Of a DNA stretch of 64,000 nt, positions 1 to 10,945 are shown piece by piece; positions within the stretch are counted from its first letter, which is position 1; each line of letters begins with the position of its first letter. Source of the stretch: Peronospora farinosa (taxonomy: Eukaryota; Oomycota; Peronosporomycetes; Peronosporales; Peronosporaceae); contig CANTFK010000340.1 in assembly GCA_947646735.1 (NCBI GenBank), forward strand, positions 124,001-188,000, read 5' to 3'. The notes under the pieces are model-generated. The model ran no database searches. It saw only the letters and a list, made by a program, of their open reading frames with translations, and was not told where the DNA came from. The position numbers and the translations under genes were made by a program.

Positions 1-1866
1 TGACCAGACGTCAGTTGCACTTGCTGGACAGATGTCGGCCGCTTCTCCGATGTTTGAGCGTTTTGCATTTCTATTGACGCCACACGACGTCCACTTTGCA
101 GATCGTAGCTGTTTATTGCCAGTGGATATTTTGCGTCACCACCAGAGACAACAACCGACTCGTAGCTGTCGATAGCACAGCGTAAACTTGGCAGATACTG
201 CTTGGTCGCGCCTTGTATGAGCTCCACCACCGGTCTAAATGTCCGAAGATCCACAATTCGTAACTCTCCATTTGAGCGCTGGACAACCGCTCTACGACCG
301 TCGTTCAGCATGTGAATGTCGAGAACGGAACCTGTCGGTTGATTAGCAGTACCATTTACTTCCCATTCGAAAATTCGACGAGGAGCACGAATGTCCCAGC
401 CCCATAACCCCCCACTTGTCGTCCCATTCAAGACAACATGACCCTATGGAGTAAAGCCCAAATGTCGACATTAACATTTCAATGCTGAGCAAAAGAAGTG
501 AGCAGCAAGACTAACCGTGCCAAAGAAGCTCTGAGCATGAACATCACTAGTAATAGCTCCAGGTGGTGCATGCTGGAAATTACTGGTATTTCCTATTGCA
601 TCCACGTAGGCAGCACTTGACGATCTAATATATACGTACCCGATCCGTTCATCTCAAGCAAAACGTTGTGCACAAGTCGATTACAATACGTACCCGCCAC
701 ATCCAACACTAAACTTGTTCGTATCAATTGGATTCCTAGAAAAACAGCACATCAATGGTTCAGATACAACTTCTTGTCTACTTTTCGTTACTAGAAACGT
801 ACCATCTAGCAGTCCACGGATCAACAAATTTCAGTCTCTGGTATCACAACACAAACCTGATCAGATAAAAAAAACCAGAGACAAATATTTAAGACACCGT
901 CACTTACCGCCACATGTGCCGTTGCCATCAATGCAGCTCCCGTCATACTCAAATCACTTACACGAAAAAAACAAACGTTTCCTGTCTGTGAGCCACCGAT
1001 GGAATCCGATCCAAAATGACACATTAGTAGATCGCGTGCTTCAACTGGACGCCACTGCAAAGACGTTATTAGGCCAGAAACGTATAAATTACACACTGGA
1101 CGTGCAAATGGCGACGACGTGGTCGATTCAACATCAAGTGGTCGTCTCTCCAGCTTCAGAATATTTAATTTTCCACTGCCATCTACAATACAACCAATTT
1201 GTCAATTCCAGTGCATGTTTTGCAGCATTTTTTTTCAATACACACCACCAATTGCTCCAACATTGTTACGTTTTGGATGCAATGCCAATGCTGTATATCG
1301 ATCATTACTGACCAGAGCTTGAGCTGTAAGTACCTGCACAGACTACAACAAGAACAAGAACATTATTGTCAAATTCAGGTTTTCCTACCCAGAAAATCAC
1401 GAAAACCCCAAAATTTGACAAAAGTATTTATCCGTACCAAGAAGTTCGACAAATACTGAGGTATTAATTCTCGCGAGTCGCGATTGCGTGCACTCCACGT
1501 ATAGTGACTTTGTCGTTGGCTTAAATAATTGACCCAATTGTGCGTTTTCTTCCCATATTCCAAATGACAGGTTTTGCCTTTACTTTCAGCCTTTTCCACG
1601 GTAATTTTTCGTTCTTGCATTTCCAAATGTTTACGTCGACGTTGCTCAAATACTGGACAAGAACGAAAATAACGACGTTTGGCTTCGTCATAGTAAAAAC
1701 CCGGTATTGGAACGACTGGCGACGGCGCCGCTTCTTCGTTTTCAGAGCGAATTTCGACCTTTTGACGATTAGCATTGGCACGTTGCGCTTCTAGAGCTTG
1801 TAGAAATGTGCGATGAGCTGCTTCTTCGTCTAGTGCCGCTACTCGTCGCTTCTTGTGACGTGCCAT
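1..1866 (-). CDS. DCAF4: DCAF4-like WD40 protein (3' end outside window)
   Basis: The first exon (1866-1438) begins MARHKKRR and contains PGFYYDEAKRRYF. This matches the signature that precedes the WD40 propeller of DDB1- and CUL4-associated factor 4. I joined the exons by GT-AG sites with the phase kept: 1866-1438, 1342-1246, 1182-908, 837-803, 735-694, 624-516 and 443-1. The introns are 63-95 bp. The joined product has WD40-type strands such as GAIGDGSGKLNIL, WNPIDTNKFSVGCGG and GGLWGWDIR. It is open to position 1, giving 476 codons so far, so the C-terminus is missing. Family knowledge: DCAF4 proteins are substrate receptors of CUL4-DDB1 ubiquitin ligases. A CUL4 gene lies 20 kb away in this window. 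The family assignment is good; the substrate is unknown. Confidence 0.8.
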
Positions 1867-2305
1867 TTTAAAGTAATGAGAAATTTACAATACTTTTTTA
1901 CTGTCATATTTGGAGTTGTGAAAGATTATAATTTAACATGAACATGAATATTTTATCTCGTTGTATTACTATACGGTAAAAGACGTAATTAGTAAAACTC
2001 TTATACTAAATAACAATTTTTATCAAGTCTTTTAGTAATCCGTAGCTTCAAATTCTTTATAATGGGTAACACGATGCAATATATCTCAGGTTGTTTCAAT
2101 TTTTCCACATAAATTCTGGTCGTAAAATACTAAAAAGCTACAACTGTTGTTGTTTTATCTTTCTAACAAGCAGTCATAACAGCTTTTTTATGTTAAGCTA
2201 CAAGGTTAAAAAGCTGCCTTTTACTCTATCTCATCACTTTAACGTTATCCCCATAACCTGCAAAACCCTATTTCATCCACTATTGAAAAAAATAGAGTCG
2301 CTCTA
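1867..2305. promoter_or_regulatory. divergent intergenic region between DCAF4-like and LysRS genes
   Basis: This 439-bp AT-rich stretch separates two divergently transcribed starts, so it should hold both promoters. I saw no convincing core-promoter motif, RNA gene or repeat in it. Confidence 0.4.
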
Positions 2306-4259
2306 ATGCTACGTAACGTATGGCTGCGCAATAGCGCTTCCATTCAACGACTACAATTTACAACAACATCTTCTCTATCAAGAACGAAAGCCATGGACCG
2401 TTTTCAATCCATAAACCAGTTTCAACAATATCCTCCTTTTCTTCCTATGACCATGTCATTCGTAAAATATCATGAAAAATATCAAACTTTAAAACCATCC
2501 GCTCGCTGTACAGAAAAATCCGTAGCATTGGCAGGTTTGTGAGTTTAATTTTGCACTTGGTTTTTGTATTTCACTTTTTTTTCTCTAAACTTTTTTTTCG
2601 AAATTTAATTTTACTAATTATAGGACGTGTGATGGCGATTCGTCATGCTAGTAAAAATCTCGTGTTTTTAGATATACAAAGTGATGGTCAAACGGTACAA
2701 GTTTTATCCGAGATAAAACATTTTCAAGGTTCAAGAAATGATACAAAAAATGAGGATCAAGAAATAGTGAAAAAGGAGTTTCAAGCAATTCATGAAAGTC
2801 TTCGTCGTGGTGATATTATTGGAGTCAAAGGGTTCCCGGGCAAGTCTGGGAAAGGAGAATTGAGTATCATTTCAAGACAATTACAAGTGCTTGCACCTTG
2901 TATCCAGCCTTTTCCAAATAGTAAATACGGCATTAAAGAACCGGTAAGTTATTGTGAAATTTTGGGGGGGGGGGGGGGCTTGGAAGCTGAAATTGATATG
3001 TCGTGTCGGTTTATGATAGGAAATTCGATTCCGTAAAAAGTATCTGGACTTGTTGACCAACCCGGACGTACGTCCAATTTTCTTGACGCGTGCAAAGGTT
3101 ATTCGAGGAATTCGGAGGTATCTTGAAGACCGCAATTTTATTGAAGTTGAAACGCCGATACTGTTTTCGGCTGCAGGTGGTGCAGCTGCTCAGCCGTTTG
3201 TGACCAACTCCCGGGCACTTGGTAACAAGCTGTATCTACGCATTGCACCAGAACTCTTTCTCAAGCAACTTGTGATTGGTGGCTTTGACCGCGTTTTTGA
3301 GATTGGTAAAGTCTTTCGAAATGAAGGTATTGATGCCACTCATAATCCAGAGTTCACGATGTGTGAGTTCTACCAAGCGTATGCAGACTACAACACGCTA
3401 ATGGAAACAGCAGAAGAGATGATCTCGGGTATTGCAAAGGACGTGACTGGATCGTACAAGGTTCAGTACCCGATGGATAGGGTGACTGAAGAAGCTATAC
3501 AAGTCTCCGAGGACGAGCCGTCTATAGTGGAGATTGACTTTATGCCACCTTTCAAGCGTCTTCCTGTTCTTGAGACACTCGAGACGTGTCTGGGCGAAAA
3601 GCTTCCAGACGTCAATTCGCCAGGTACGGCAGTTGGTTAGAGGTGTATCCAATGTAAAGTGGGCTGATGTGCTCATTCGTTATGAGTTTATTAGACTCAA
3701 TACCGGCACTACTGAAGCTGTGCGAGCGGCATAACGTAGATTGCTCCAAACCGCACACTTGCGCTCGCCTAGTCGATAAGCTCATCGCGCACTTTATCGA
3801 GCCCATGTGCGTGAACCCAACGTTCATATATAACCACCCAACATGCATGAGTCCGCTCGCCAAGGCGCATCGAGAGAAGGAGGGTGTGACTGAGCGGTTT
3901 GAGCTATTCGTGGCGGGCAAGGAGCTATGCAATGCGTACACGGAGCTAAACGACCCGTTCGACCAGCGCCAGCGGTTCGCAGCGCAACAAGCGGATCAGC
4001 AGCGCGGTGACAGCGAGGCACAGAGCAAGGATGACGAGTTCTGCACGGCGCTCGAATACGGTCTGCCGCCGACGGGTGGTTTTGGCATCGGTGTGGACCG
4101 ATTAGTCATGCTGCTCTCGAGCAAACCTCACATCCGCGTACGTATGTGCTGGCAACGTAGGCAGTCTAGCATCGTCTTGACGAGTCTTGTTATACCTTGC
4201 TTGTTTATCTATAGGAGGTCATCCTGTTTCCTGCGATGAAGCCCAAGCACGACACGTAA
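2306..4259 (+). CDS. lysyl-tRNA synthetase, class II
   Basis: Five exons (2306-2534, 2624-2943, 3020-3623, 3695-4137, 4215-4259) join in phase to 546 aa. The order is an N-terminal OB-fold anticodon-binding domain (about residues 70-180) and then the class II catalytic core. Motif 2 is visible as [16 protein letters not shown] near residue 281, and motif 3 as GFGIGVDRL near residue 513. The enzyme charges tRNA-Lys. The first 30 residues ([14 protein letters not shown]...) are basic and hydroxylated like a mitochondrial presequence. A second in-frame ATG at 2393 would give a form without it, so dual targeting is possible. Intron 2 contains a run of 15 G. The last exon encodes only 14 residues plus the stop. 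Confidence 0.93.
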
Positions 4260-4793
4260 AGTCTCCTCTGCTCGTATGACTTGATCACCTTCAGCGTGGA
4301 GCCGTTATAAAGACAAGCTAGATCGGCAGGAAGTATAAGCAGTACCCGCCAGTACCCACTTAACCATAGACGAATCGGATACCGCGTTGGCGCATTGTTG
4401 TGTTGCTTCGGCTCGCACTCAAGAGTCAACTAACCTGACCAGATAAATTTTTGCCTTGCATGAATCCGTGGCGCATAAGAGTAGAGCAAGCACGTGTGTC
4501 GAGTCAGCGCCGACAGCACGCCTTCCTACAGAGCTGCTCCCAACACCAAGCAAACTGAGACAGCGGCGCGTCTGATGACGATTTGCAACAACAACCCGGT
4601 CCTGCCAGTGTATACGCAGATTGGGAGCCCCATTCTTAGACTACAATAGTCTGTCTATTGTGATCGATTGTTGTGCCAAATCAAGATCAGCCTGCTAGCA
4701 GAAACTTTGCCACCTTCAGCGCAACCGCCCGGACACAAACGACAATTGAACAGGTTCATGCTTCAATTCCTCAACTTTGTGCCGTTCGACTTA
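4260..4793. other. convergent intergenic region, no gene seen
   Basis: This is 534 bp between the 3' ends of the LysRS and SCFD2-like genes. Short open frames occur on both strands, but none has a recognisable motif or splice structure. Confidence 0.4.
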
Positions 4794-7700
4794 TTAGAAG
4801 GTAAACAACTTCTCCAATATGACCTCATTGTTTGTGCTCGTGGTTCCACCAAGGATAATTTGATACTTGGTGTTGTCGCTCAGCGCATCGTGTACTTCTT
4901 GAATCTACATGTAATGTCGGATCATACGTCAGTGCTATGCGAGTAACATTAGATTCACGTAAAAGTCAAATACTTGCCTCCCCAAAAGTAATGCCTCCCA
5001 CTACAAACACAACAATAATGTTCGAGTTGCCCAATAACCGGTTCCCATTAGTACTGCGTTGGCCCCCGGCACCACCCATGCCAAACCCAAACTTGCTGAA
5101 CCCGCTTTTAAGAAGATCAATTCCGGCACGTGTTAGCTGTTCGGACGCATCAACGACCTATAGTGCACCATTGACATCAACCAGTAAATGCAGCAGTCAG
5201 CAAATTCTCAAGTTCATCACGAGCGAGCAACGCTCATCCGCATGCAACGCACATGTTGAATTTCGGAAAGTGGCGCCCCTGATGGGTCCACAAGAGATTT
5301 ACAAAGCTGCGCGATCAATGAGTCCGGGGAGTCATGGAGATCCGCAGCCTTTAGTGTTGCGTCTTCGTCTTTTATTCTCACAAACTGCTGCGCACAATCC
5401 TGATGATTCATAGTTGCACATAGCAATGTAATCATCAGCAAACTGAACTACATTAACAAAGAGAACTGGTATTACCTTCAAAGGATCCATCAAGCCTTCC
5501 ACGTAAGTTTCAATAACGGACGTCACCTCGACCAGCTGGACCTCATCATTGTGGCTGTAGGAGATTTCTTTTGGTGTGGTTGGCGAATTGCTACTGTCAA
5601 TCCAGTCCCAATCATCACCTTCAGTGTGATCTGAAGCAACATGTCTATCATGTAATCCATTTGTGCCAATGTAAGGAGATAGTCGATCGAATAGCTCCGG
5701 AAGTGCAGTTTGCACGGATAGCGGGTTAGTTTTTACAGTCTACATGTGCATTACACAACATACAGGTTAGTGGTCAGCGCTTTAGCCCGACCAGAAGTAG
5801 ATGAACTATTCTTACCTGCATAACAGTTTGAGCAAGAGCCTTTTGGACCATTTGGATGGTGAAGTCTTCCAGCGGTACGCCAGATGAGAGGGCGAACGCA
5901 TTCACCAGTAGTGTCAGCAACTCCTGCAGCAAAATGATTCCCTCGTTGGTTTGCGATGTGCTCGATTGCACTGCAGACATCTGACGTTGCATGACATCAA
6001 CAACTTCAGGAAGAATCCACTCGCAGCCTCCTTGTTTTTGAAGCTCGAGTTGGCGCACTACCCGCTCCCGGCATTTATCCCACCGCTCCTGTGACTGGTC
6101 CATCCGCTCCAACGTTTCCAAAACAATCACGCCAAGCTCAATCAGTGAGCTATATTCGAGGTTTGTAGGCTCACCAGCCTCCAATATCTTGCTCATTCGG
6201 CGCAGAACAACATCACGCCCACGAATCTTCTCCCCACGTTGACGCGTGACTGCAGTTTTCTGAATGTCTCCTCGTTGGAGCAAATCCTGCTCCACCGCTT
6301 GTAGCCGCTTGTCAAGGTCGCGCAGCGCGAGCTTTGCCGGTCGGAAGGCTAGCGATCGAAACACATTCGAACCGCTTGGTATGGTCGGATGGCACAGACT
6401 AGCACCGCCCTTCCACTTTATTTGAGACACAAACTTCGATGGTAGGTACCCAAACTCGTCAAGCTTTTTAGCAAGTGGCGCTGACACCGATAACGGGGTT
6501 GGCTCGCATCCGTGAAGCGGGAAAATCTCTGTCACGTTTAATTTCGTTCGCGTCTATGGTAATCACATCACGTTGTAAGCTTAAACGCTTTCGTTGTATA
6601 TATATATATACTTTTCAGCGTACCGTAGCCCTGTTCTCAGCCGTATTTTCTCCTGCAGCAGACTCTGTTGGCGTTTGGGGTAAGAGTGCCAGAATGCGAT
6701 CAAGAAGAGAGCTACCAAATGAGCACGGCGACACTAAATCACTCGTCCTAACATACACAAAGACGCATAAGTCGTCACTCACTCCTCACGCAATCATACT
6801 ATCCCGCACCGATCAATAATAATCATAGTAGCAGCCTGTTGGTCTTGAAGCGCTAAAGGAGTCACCTCCTCTTGCAACTCATTCAAGATCCGCAACAGCG
6901 TGTATCCGATTTTAAGCGACGTCGCACCAATAGCATAGATACGTTCTTTAACATCCATTCGAGCTCCAACCATCATTTCTGCAAGTGTATACGCCAATAA
7001 CCTCATCGATCTCCGAAACGAGCTTGGAATCTGTTCTGGTAGCACGTCCTTAATATGTGCATTTAGCTTTTTTCCACCTTCCACAGCATTCAACATATTT
7101 CCTCCTCCAGTGGATAAAGTAGAAGACGTCACCCTCTTCACCTTTTTCACTTGATGTAACAACAACGGAAAAGCTGCTGCACACGTCGGTTGTGCCAATA
7201 CAAACACTGACGGCTCTGGACTGATGGTCTTGGCCGATAACAACGGCACAACATTCAACGGCAAGTGAATGACTTGCACTCTTGTTTCAGGATCACTTAT
7301 CGTTGCCTCTGTATCATCCCAGCTCCAGTCTTCTTCGTGTCTCAATTCTGCTCTATTTTCCATCGGAAACGTCGTATTCTTGCTCAATTCTTGAGCAAAT
7401 TCATCAAATTTCATCACTTGAGTTGCTCGAGCACCTGTAACAGCTATTGTAGTGTCCTCTTCTGCTTTATCAAAGTCATAACACTCATGTGCACGTTCCG
7501 AGAGACTGCTGCAGATTGTGAGGCGATTAATGACATTCAGAGCCAGTAACCACCGCAATAAAACTTCATAGTCCCATAAGAAGCCCGAGAGTAGCAATAC
7601 CACATTTACATCACTCTTGTTTACGTCTTGAACGCTCAATAAACGACGTAATGTCTCGGACGTCTCACATTTAAACAAATCTTCGGCTTGAAGCACGTTC

Positions 7701-7852
7701 TGAACGTCTAAATCTCGCAATAACAACGGTATAGCTCCAGACCAACGCAAACTTTCAACACAGCCAGTTTCAGCAGCTATGATAGCGCCTTGAAGCTGTT
7801 CCGCGGCCTGTAATACACCACTTAGGACCTCCTCTGCTAAACTTACCACCAT
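4794..7852 (-). CDS. SCFD2: Sec1-family domain-containing protein 2-like
   Basis: Seven exons (7852-6810, 6747-6624, 6553-5816, 5739-5476, 5387-5253, 5157-4978, 4904-4794) join in phase to 864 aa. Blocks that fit the SCFD2 branch of Sec1/Munc18-like proteins are visible: HLPLNVVPLLS, IIIDRTSDL (the family has a VDRTLDL block), LIELGVIVLETL and, near the C-terminus, GIDLLKSGFSKFG followed by VVFVVGGITFGE. Sec1-type proteins bind syntaxin SNAREs in membrane fusion; the exact role of SCFD2 is less clear. The start is the first in-frame ATG (MVVSLAEEVLSG), because the frame further upstream has no ATG. The sixth intron (4977-4905) is best read as a GC-AG intron. The 5' end lies 121 bp from a divergent small gene. 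Confidence 0.85.
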
Positions 7853-7973
7853 TTGGATAATTTTGGGTACTAAATACACTAATTTTAATTTGGGTCAATG
7901 TAGTTTCTTTTCAAGTTTTTTTTGTGTTTACCTATTTTTTGGTATATGTAAATTTTGTGATTTTTTTTTATCG
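7853..7973. promoter_or_regulatory. short bidirectional promoter region
   Basis: Only 121 bp, very T-rich on the + strand, lies between the start codons of the SCFD2-like gene (-) and the 63-aa membrane protein (+). Both promoters must be here or overlap the 5' ends. Confidence 0.4.
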
Positions 7974-8245
7974 ATGAAAAAAAGTCAAGGAATAATCGTT
8001 GGCTTTGGTGTGACGTTAATAGGCGTGGCAGGTTTGTGTTATAATTTATTGTGAAATCGTTGATTGTTATGTATTTTTAGTAAGTAAAAAATGTATATTT
8101 GTTATATCCAGGTGCATTGGGCATTTATCTACCTCGATACAGTACAATGGCTCAAAAAGGACGAGAACGGACGACTCGATACCGTGAAACTGGGCATAAG
8201 GAAGAAACGAACGAGAAGAAGAAGATGAACAAGAAACAAGAATAA
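7974..8245 (+). CDS. 63-aa single-pass membrane protein
   Basis: Two exons (7974-8031 and 8112-8245) join through a GT-AG intron with phase kept. The product starts MKKSQGIIVGFGVTLIGVAG, and a hydrophobic helix covers about residues 6-27. A short IYLPRYS stretch follows, then a strongly charged Lys/Glu-rich tail ending KKMNKKQE. The layout (short N-terminus, one glycine-rich helix, charged tail) resembles small mitochondrial inner-membrane assembly factors such as SMIM20/MITRAC7, but the similarity is too weak for a name. It was found only by joining the exons. Confidence 0.6.
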
Positions 8246-8306
8246 TTGATCCATTGTTACTCTACTAAAAAATAGAATTAGACTTTGACTGGCGAACCCG
8301 TCATGT

Positions 8307-9584
8307 TCACGGTCCTAATGGTGTCCAAAAGAATCCAAGTGCTTCCAATTGCATCCGATCAATTGCAATAAAGTCTGTGAATTGTTCTTGTCGCGCTGCA
8401 ATGGTTGCCAATTCTCCAAGTTTTAATCCATGTGACTCCTTTGGCCACGGATCTTTGCATGGGACTACAAAATGTGCTGGAATTCTAGTGTTTCCATACT
8501 CGAGCACATACGTCTTTAATGCAGGCATTACTACGGTCTCCCACTTGGATGCTGCTGTATTCCATACAAACCCAATTTCCTTGAGCTTGTCATAATCCTG
8601 TGCAACTTGTAAGAAAAAGTCACCTCGGTTCCGAATATTCTGTGCAATAAAGCCAAGACGAAGCCCCCACGCCGATAATGGCCACGGCTTTTCTTTCGGT
8701 ACACTAAACAACGTGTCGATGTTGCAGGCTCCATAGAGACAATGATACGTCTTCAAAGCTGGCAAGATTGTTTCTGTCCATTTATGATCATGGCTATTGA
8801 GATAAAATCCCAACTCTTCCAGCTCTATTTTGTCACGTTCCACGTACTCTGCATAGGCTGAAATCGCTCGAATACGGTTCACTGTCGCTCCTAGTCGGTA
8901 TCCTCTCAGCTCCTTTGGCCACTTCTCCAACCCACCTTTTACATCTTCACTAACCACAAAATTCTGCGGGATATCACAATGTCCATAAATCTCACGATAC
9001 CGTCGTAAAGCAGGCATGAACACCATGTCCCAATTGTAATGTGCGACTACCCAAACGAATCCAATATCATCCAGATTCTGAATCTGGTACTTGATCAAAC
9101 GATCCCGTTTCTGACGTATATAGTTCACATGAGAGCCCAATTTCAATCCCCACGTTGGTCTTGGCCATTGTTCATCTTCTTTTGGTACTACAAACTTACG
9201 AGGGACCAATAAATCACCCTCAATCTCCTTGTATTTGATCAACGCTGCAAGTGACATTTGTTCCCACTGGAAGCGCTTCCAATCACGAATTGAAGGAAAT
9301 CCAATGGCGTCCAATTGATCACGTATTTTCTGAAGCTCTGATGGGTTTTTAATGCTTGAAATGACGACAAAGTGGCGGATTTCACGGCCTAAATTCAGTC
9401 CATGAGTTTGTTCCGGCCATGACAAATCACTGGGGTTTAATGACTCAATGTGAGGCACTTGGAAGCTGGAGGGAACTAGAAAATGGTCATTCTGCTTGTA
9501 ATAAGCTTCAAGAGCAGATGCAAGTAATGCAAATCTCTCGAAATTGCGTCTAGAGCTCAAGAAGCGACGTGAACTGACAAGCAT
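8307..9584 (-). CDS. helicase-associated-type repeat protein, 425 aa
   Basis: A single exon encodes about five tandem repeats of roughly 80-90 residues. Each repeat has the pattern W....LPALK.Y....G...IP..FVVP....WP....GL.LG..V..IR, then an acidic helix and LE.LGFVW. This matches the helicase-associated (HA) domain seen in large numbers in stramenopile genomes, here without any helicase. The N-terminus (MLVSSRRFLSSRRNF) is basic, Ser-rich and free of acid, like a mitochondrial targeting peptide. HA domains are thought to bind nucleic acid; the function of stand-alone HA proteins is unknown. The start codon is a clear ATG, and there is no intron. Confidence 0.75.
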   Translation of the reverse strand: MLVSSRRFLSSRRNFERFALLASALEAYYKQNDHFLVPSSFQVPHIESLNPSDLSWPEQTHGLNLGREIRHFVVISSIKNPSELQKIRDQLDAIGFPSIRDWKRFQWEQMSLAALIKYKEIEGDLLVPRKFVVPKEDEQWPRPTWGLKLGSHVNYIRQKRDRLIKYQIQNLDDIGFVWVVAHYNWDMVFMPALRRYREIYGHCDIPQNFVVSEDVKGGLEKWPKELRGYRLGATVNRIRAISAYAEYVERDKIELEELGFYLNSHDHKWTETILPALKTYHCLYGACNIDTLFSVPKEKPWPLSAWGLRLGFIAQNIRNRGDFFLQVAQDYDKLKEIGFVWNTAASKWETVVMPALKTYVLEYGNTRIPAHFVVPCKDPWPKESHGLKLGELATIAARQEQFTDFIAIDRMQLEALGFFWTPLGP

Positions 9585-9732
9585 CTATCGCGTCAAATTC
9601 GTCCCTTGACAATATCAACTTTTCGACTTTTATTGTAAATTTCTCACAAACTCAAATGATGGTCGAGAAAAAAATCATTTCAGCGAATCAGAGATTGTTA
9701 TAGCGTCCTTATTGTCAAAATTCCAGTAGAAA

Positions 9733-10417
9733 ATGAGCAGCATTGATGACAAGGAGATGGCAGCGTCGGAGCAGCAACGCGTCATGCGAACTGTATCTAC
9801 GACAGTGTCTGTAGTCGCTGCGGTATTTCTTGGAGGAGGTCGATGCTTGTATCATGATTCTGGCTGTATTGAGTGCAATTTTCGCATTTCTACCGTCTTA
9901 TTGACACATTTCTATTGTCATTTTGTGCTCTAGGGTTCTACTATGGCATGACAAAGCAGAAGAAGGCAATGGAGGAGGAAGAAAAGAGTTTGAGCAAGAC
10001 TTTGAGTAGTAAAAAGGAGTTTGTACCGAAAAATGCGACCTTTTTCGAGCGTAAATTGGCTCTGGACAGGGCTTTACCACCAGGTACAGCAGCCTCAAAG
10101 GCTTTGCTTGGAGTAACACTCGTCTCGGTCACAAGTTGCTGTATACTGGTGGGCGGAATTGCTGCTGCTCTTGGAGTGACCAATGTACGAGCAGGTTCAG
10201 TGCTTCTGAGAGTGGATATTGTGATTTTGCTTGACTTTTTTTGTTGAATTTTGTGTAGTGGATGGAACTCCGAGAACGCTTGCAGACGTCACGGTCTCAA
10301 AAGAAAATAATGTCGAAACAACTTGACTTGAAAGGATTGGGAGAAGCAAAGAAGGAAATGGTCGATGCCATTGCGAGCGAAGTGAAGGAGGAGCAGGCCA
10401 AGTCTGCAATCCCATAG
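9733..10417 (+). CDS. TMEM242-like mitochondrial membrane protein
   Basis: Three exons (9733-9838, 9934-10184, 10259-10417) join in phase to 171 aa. Two hydrophobic segments are present: residues about 19-40 (VSTTVSVVAAVFLGGG) and about 90-118 (KALLGVTLVSVTSCCILVGG). The second is followed by ALGVTNWMELRERLQ, which fits the conserved ALGV...F...M block of TMEM242. In animals TMEM242 helps assemble mitochondrial complex I and the ATP synthase c-ring. The C-terminal tail is charged and helical. The first donor site (GTCGAT) is not ideal, but the phase and the continuity of the first helix support it. Confidence in the family name is moderate. Confidence 0.6.
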
Positions 10418-10945
10418 AAAACACGAGTATGACCAACGCCGTAAGTTCGCTCAAGACTGCTATATAAGACCGAATAAAGATCAGATCAAGCGCGGCCAAC
10501 TTGTCGTGCTGCATGGACAAGATGTTGAAGCTACATGAGTGGGCGGATAAAATTTCTGAAAGGCTGCAGTATCGCGAACAGACAGCTCGAAACAATGCAG
10601 TTCACACCTGAGAAGTTGCCGAAAAGCGATGTTTGAGGTGCGACTGGTACAAATGTAAGCCTTGCTCTTACAGGATATCTACCCTGTAAGAGACCTTAGC
10701 ATTTTGCTCGAGACACTTACTTCGAGTGTGTGTTTATAACACATTTGCATCTTCCAGTGAACTTTACCGTGTTTTTTTCACTCAACTCTTGGAGAATGTC
10801 AGAACAAACAAGTTCAGCCCACCGGCACAAAAGTGAAAAAAGATGCACATGAAAAAAGTTACTCGCTCCGAACCTCCTGTTTCTAGTGCAAGGAACTCCA
10901 CTTGAATTGACGTTCCTAACTTTTGAACGTGTTGCAGGCCTAGTC
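10418..10945. other. convergent intergenic region with one hairpin
   Basis: This is 528 bp between the 3' ends of the TMEM242-like and ATP6AP2-like genes. It holds the perfect hairpin at 10665-10692. A short open frame around 10510-10611 (MDKMLKLHEWADK..., 32 aa) has coding-like composition but no support. Confidence 0.35.
10665..10692. other. perfect 10-bp hairpin
   Basis: CTCTTACAGG (10665-10674) is followed by an 8-base loop and its exact complement CCTGTAAGAG (10683-10692). It sits between two convergent 3' ends and may act in 3'-end formation. No U-rich tail makes it a bacterial-style terminator. Confidence 0.5.

Noticed and set aside
4937..5413. 158-codon + frame
   Set aside because: It is a shadow of SCFD2-like exons on the opposite strand, which match the family and keep phase.
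10429..10611. Small gene between TMEM242-like and ATP6AP2-like genes
   Set aside because: MDKMLKLHEWADK... looks protein-like but covers only 32 codons. The only upstream intron reading would be under 50 bp.
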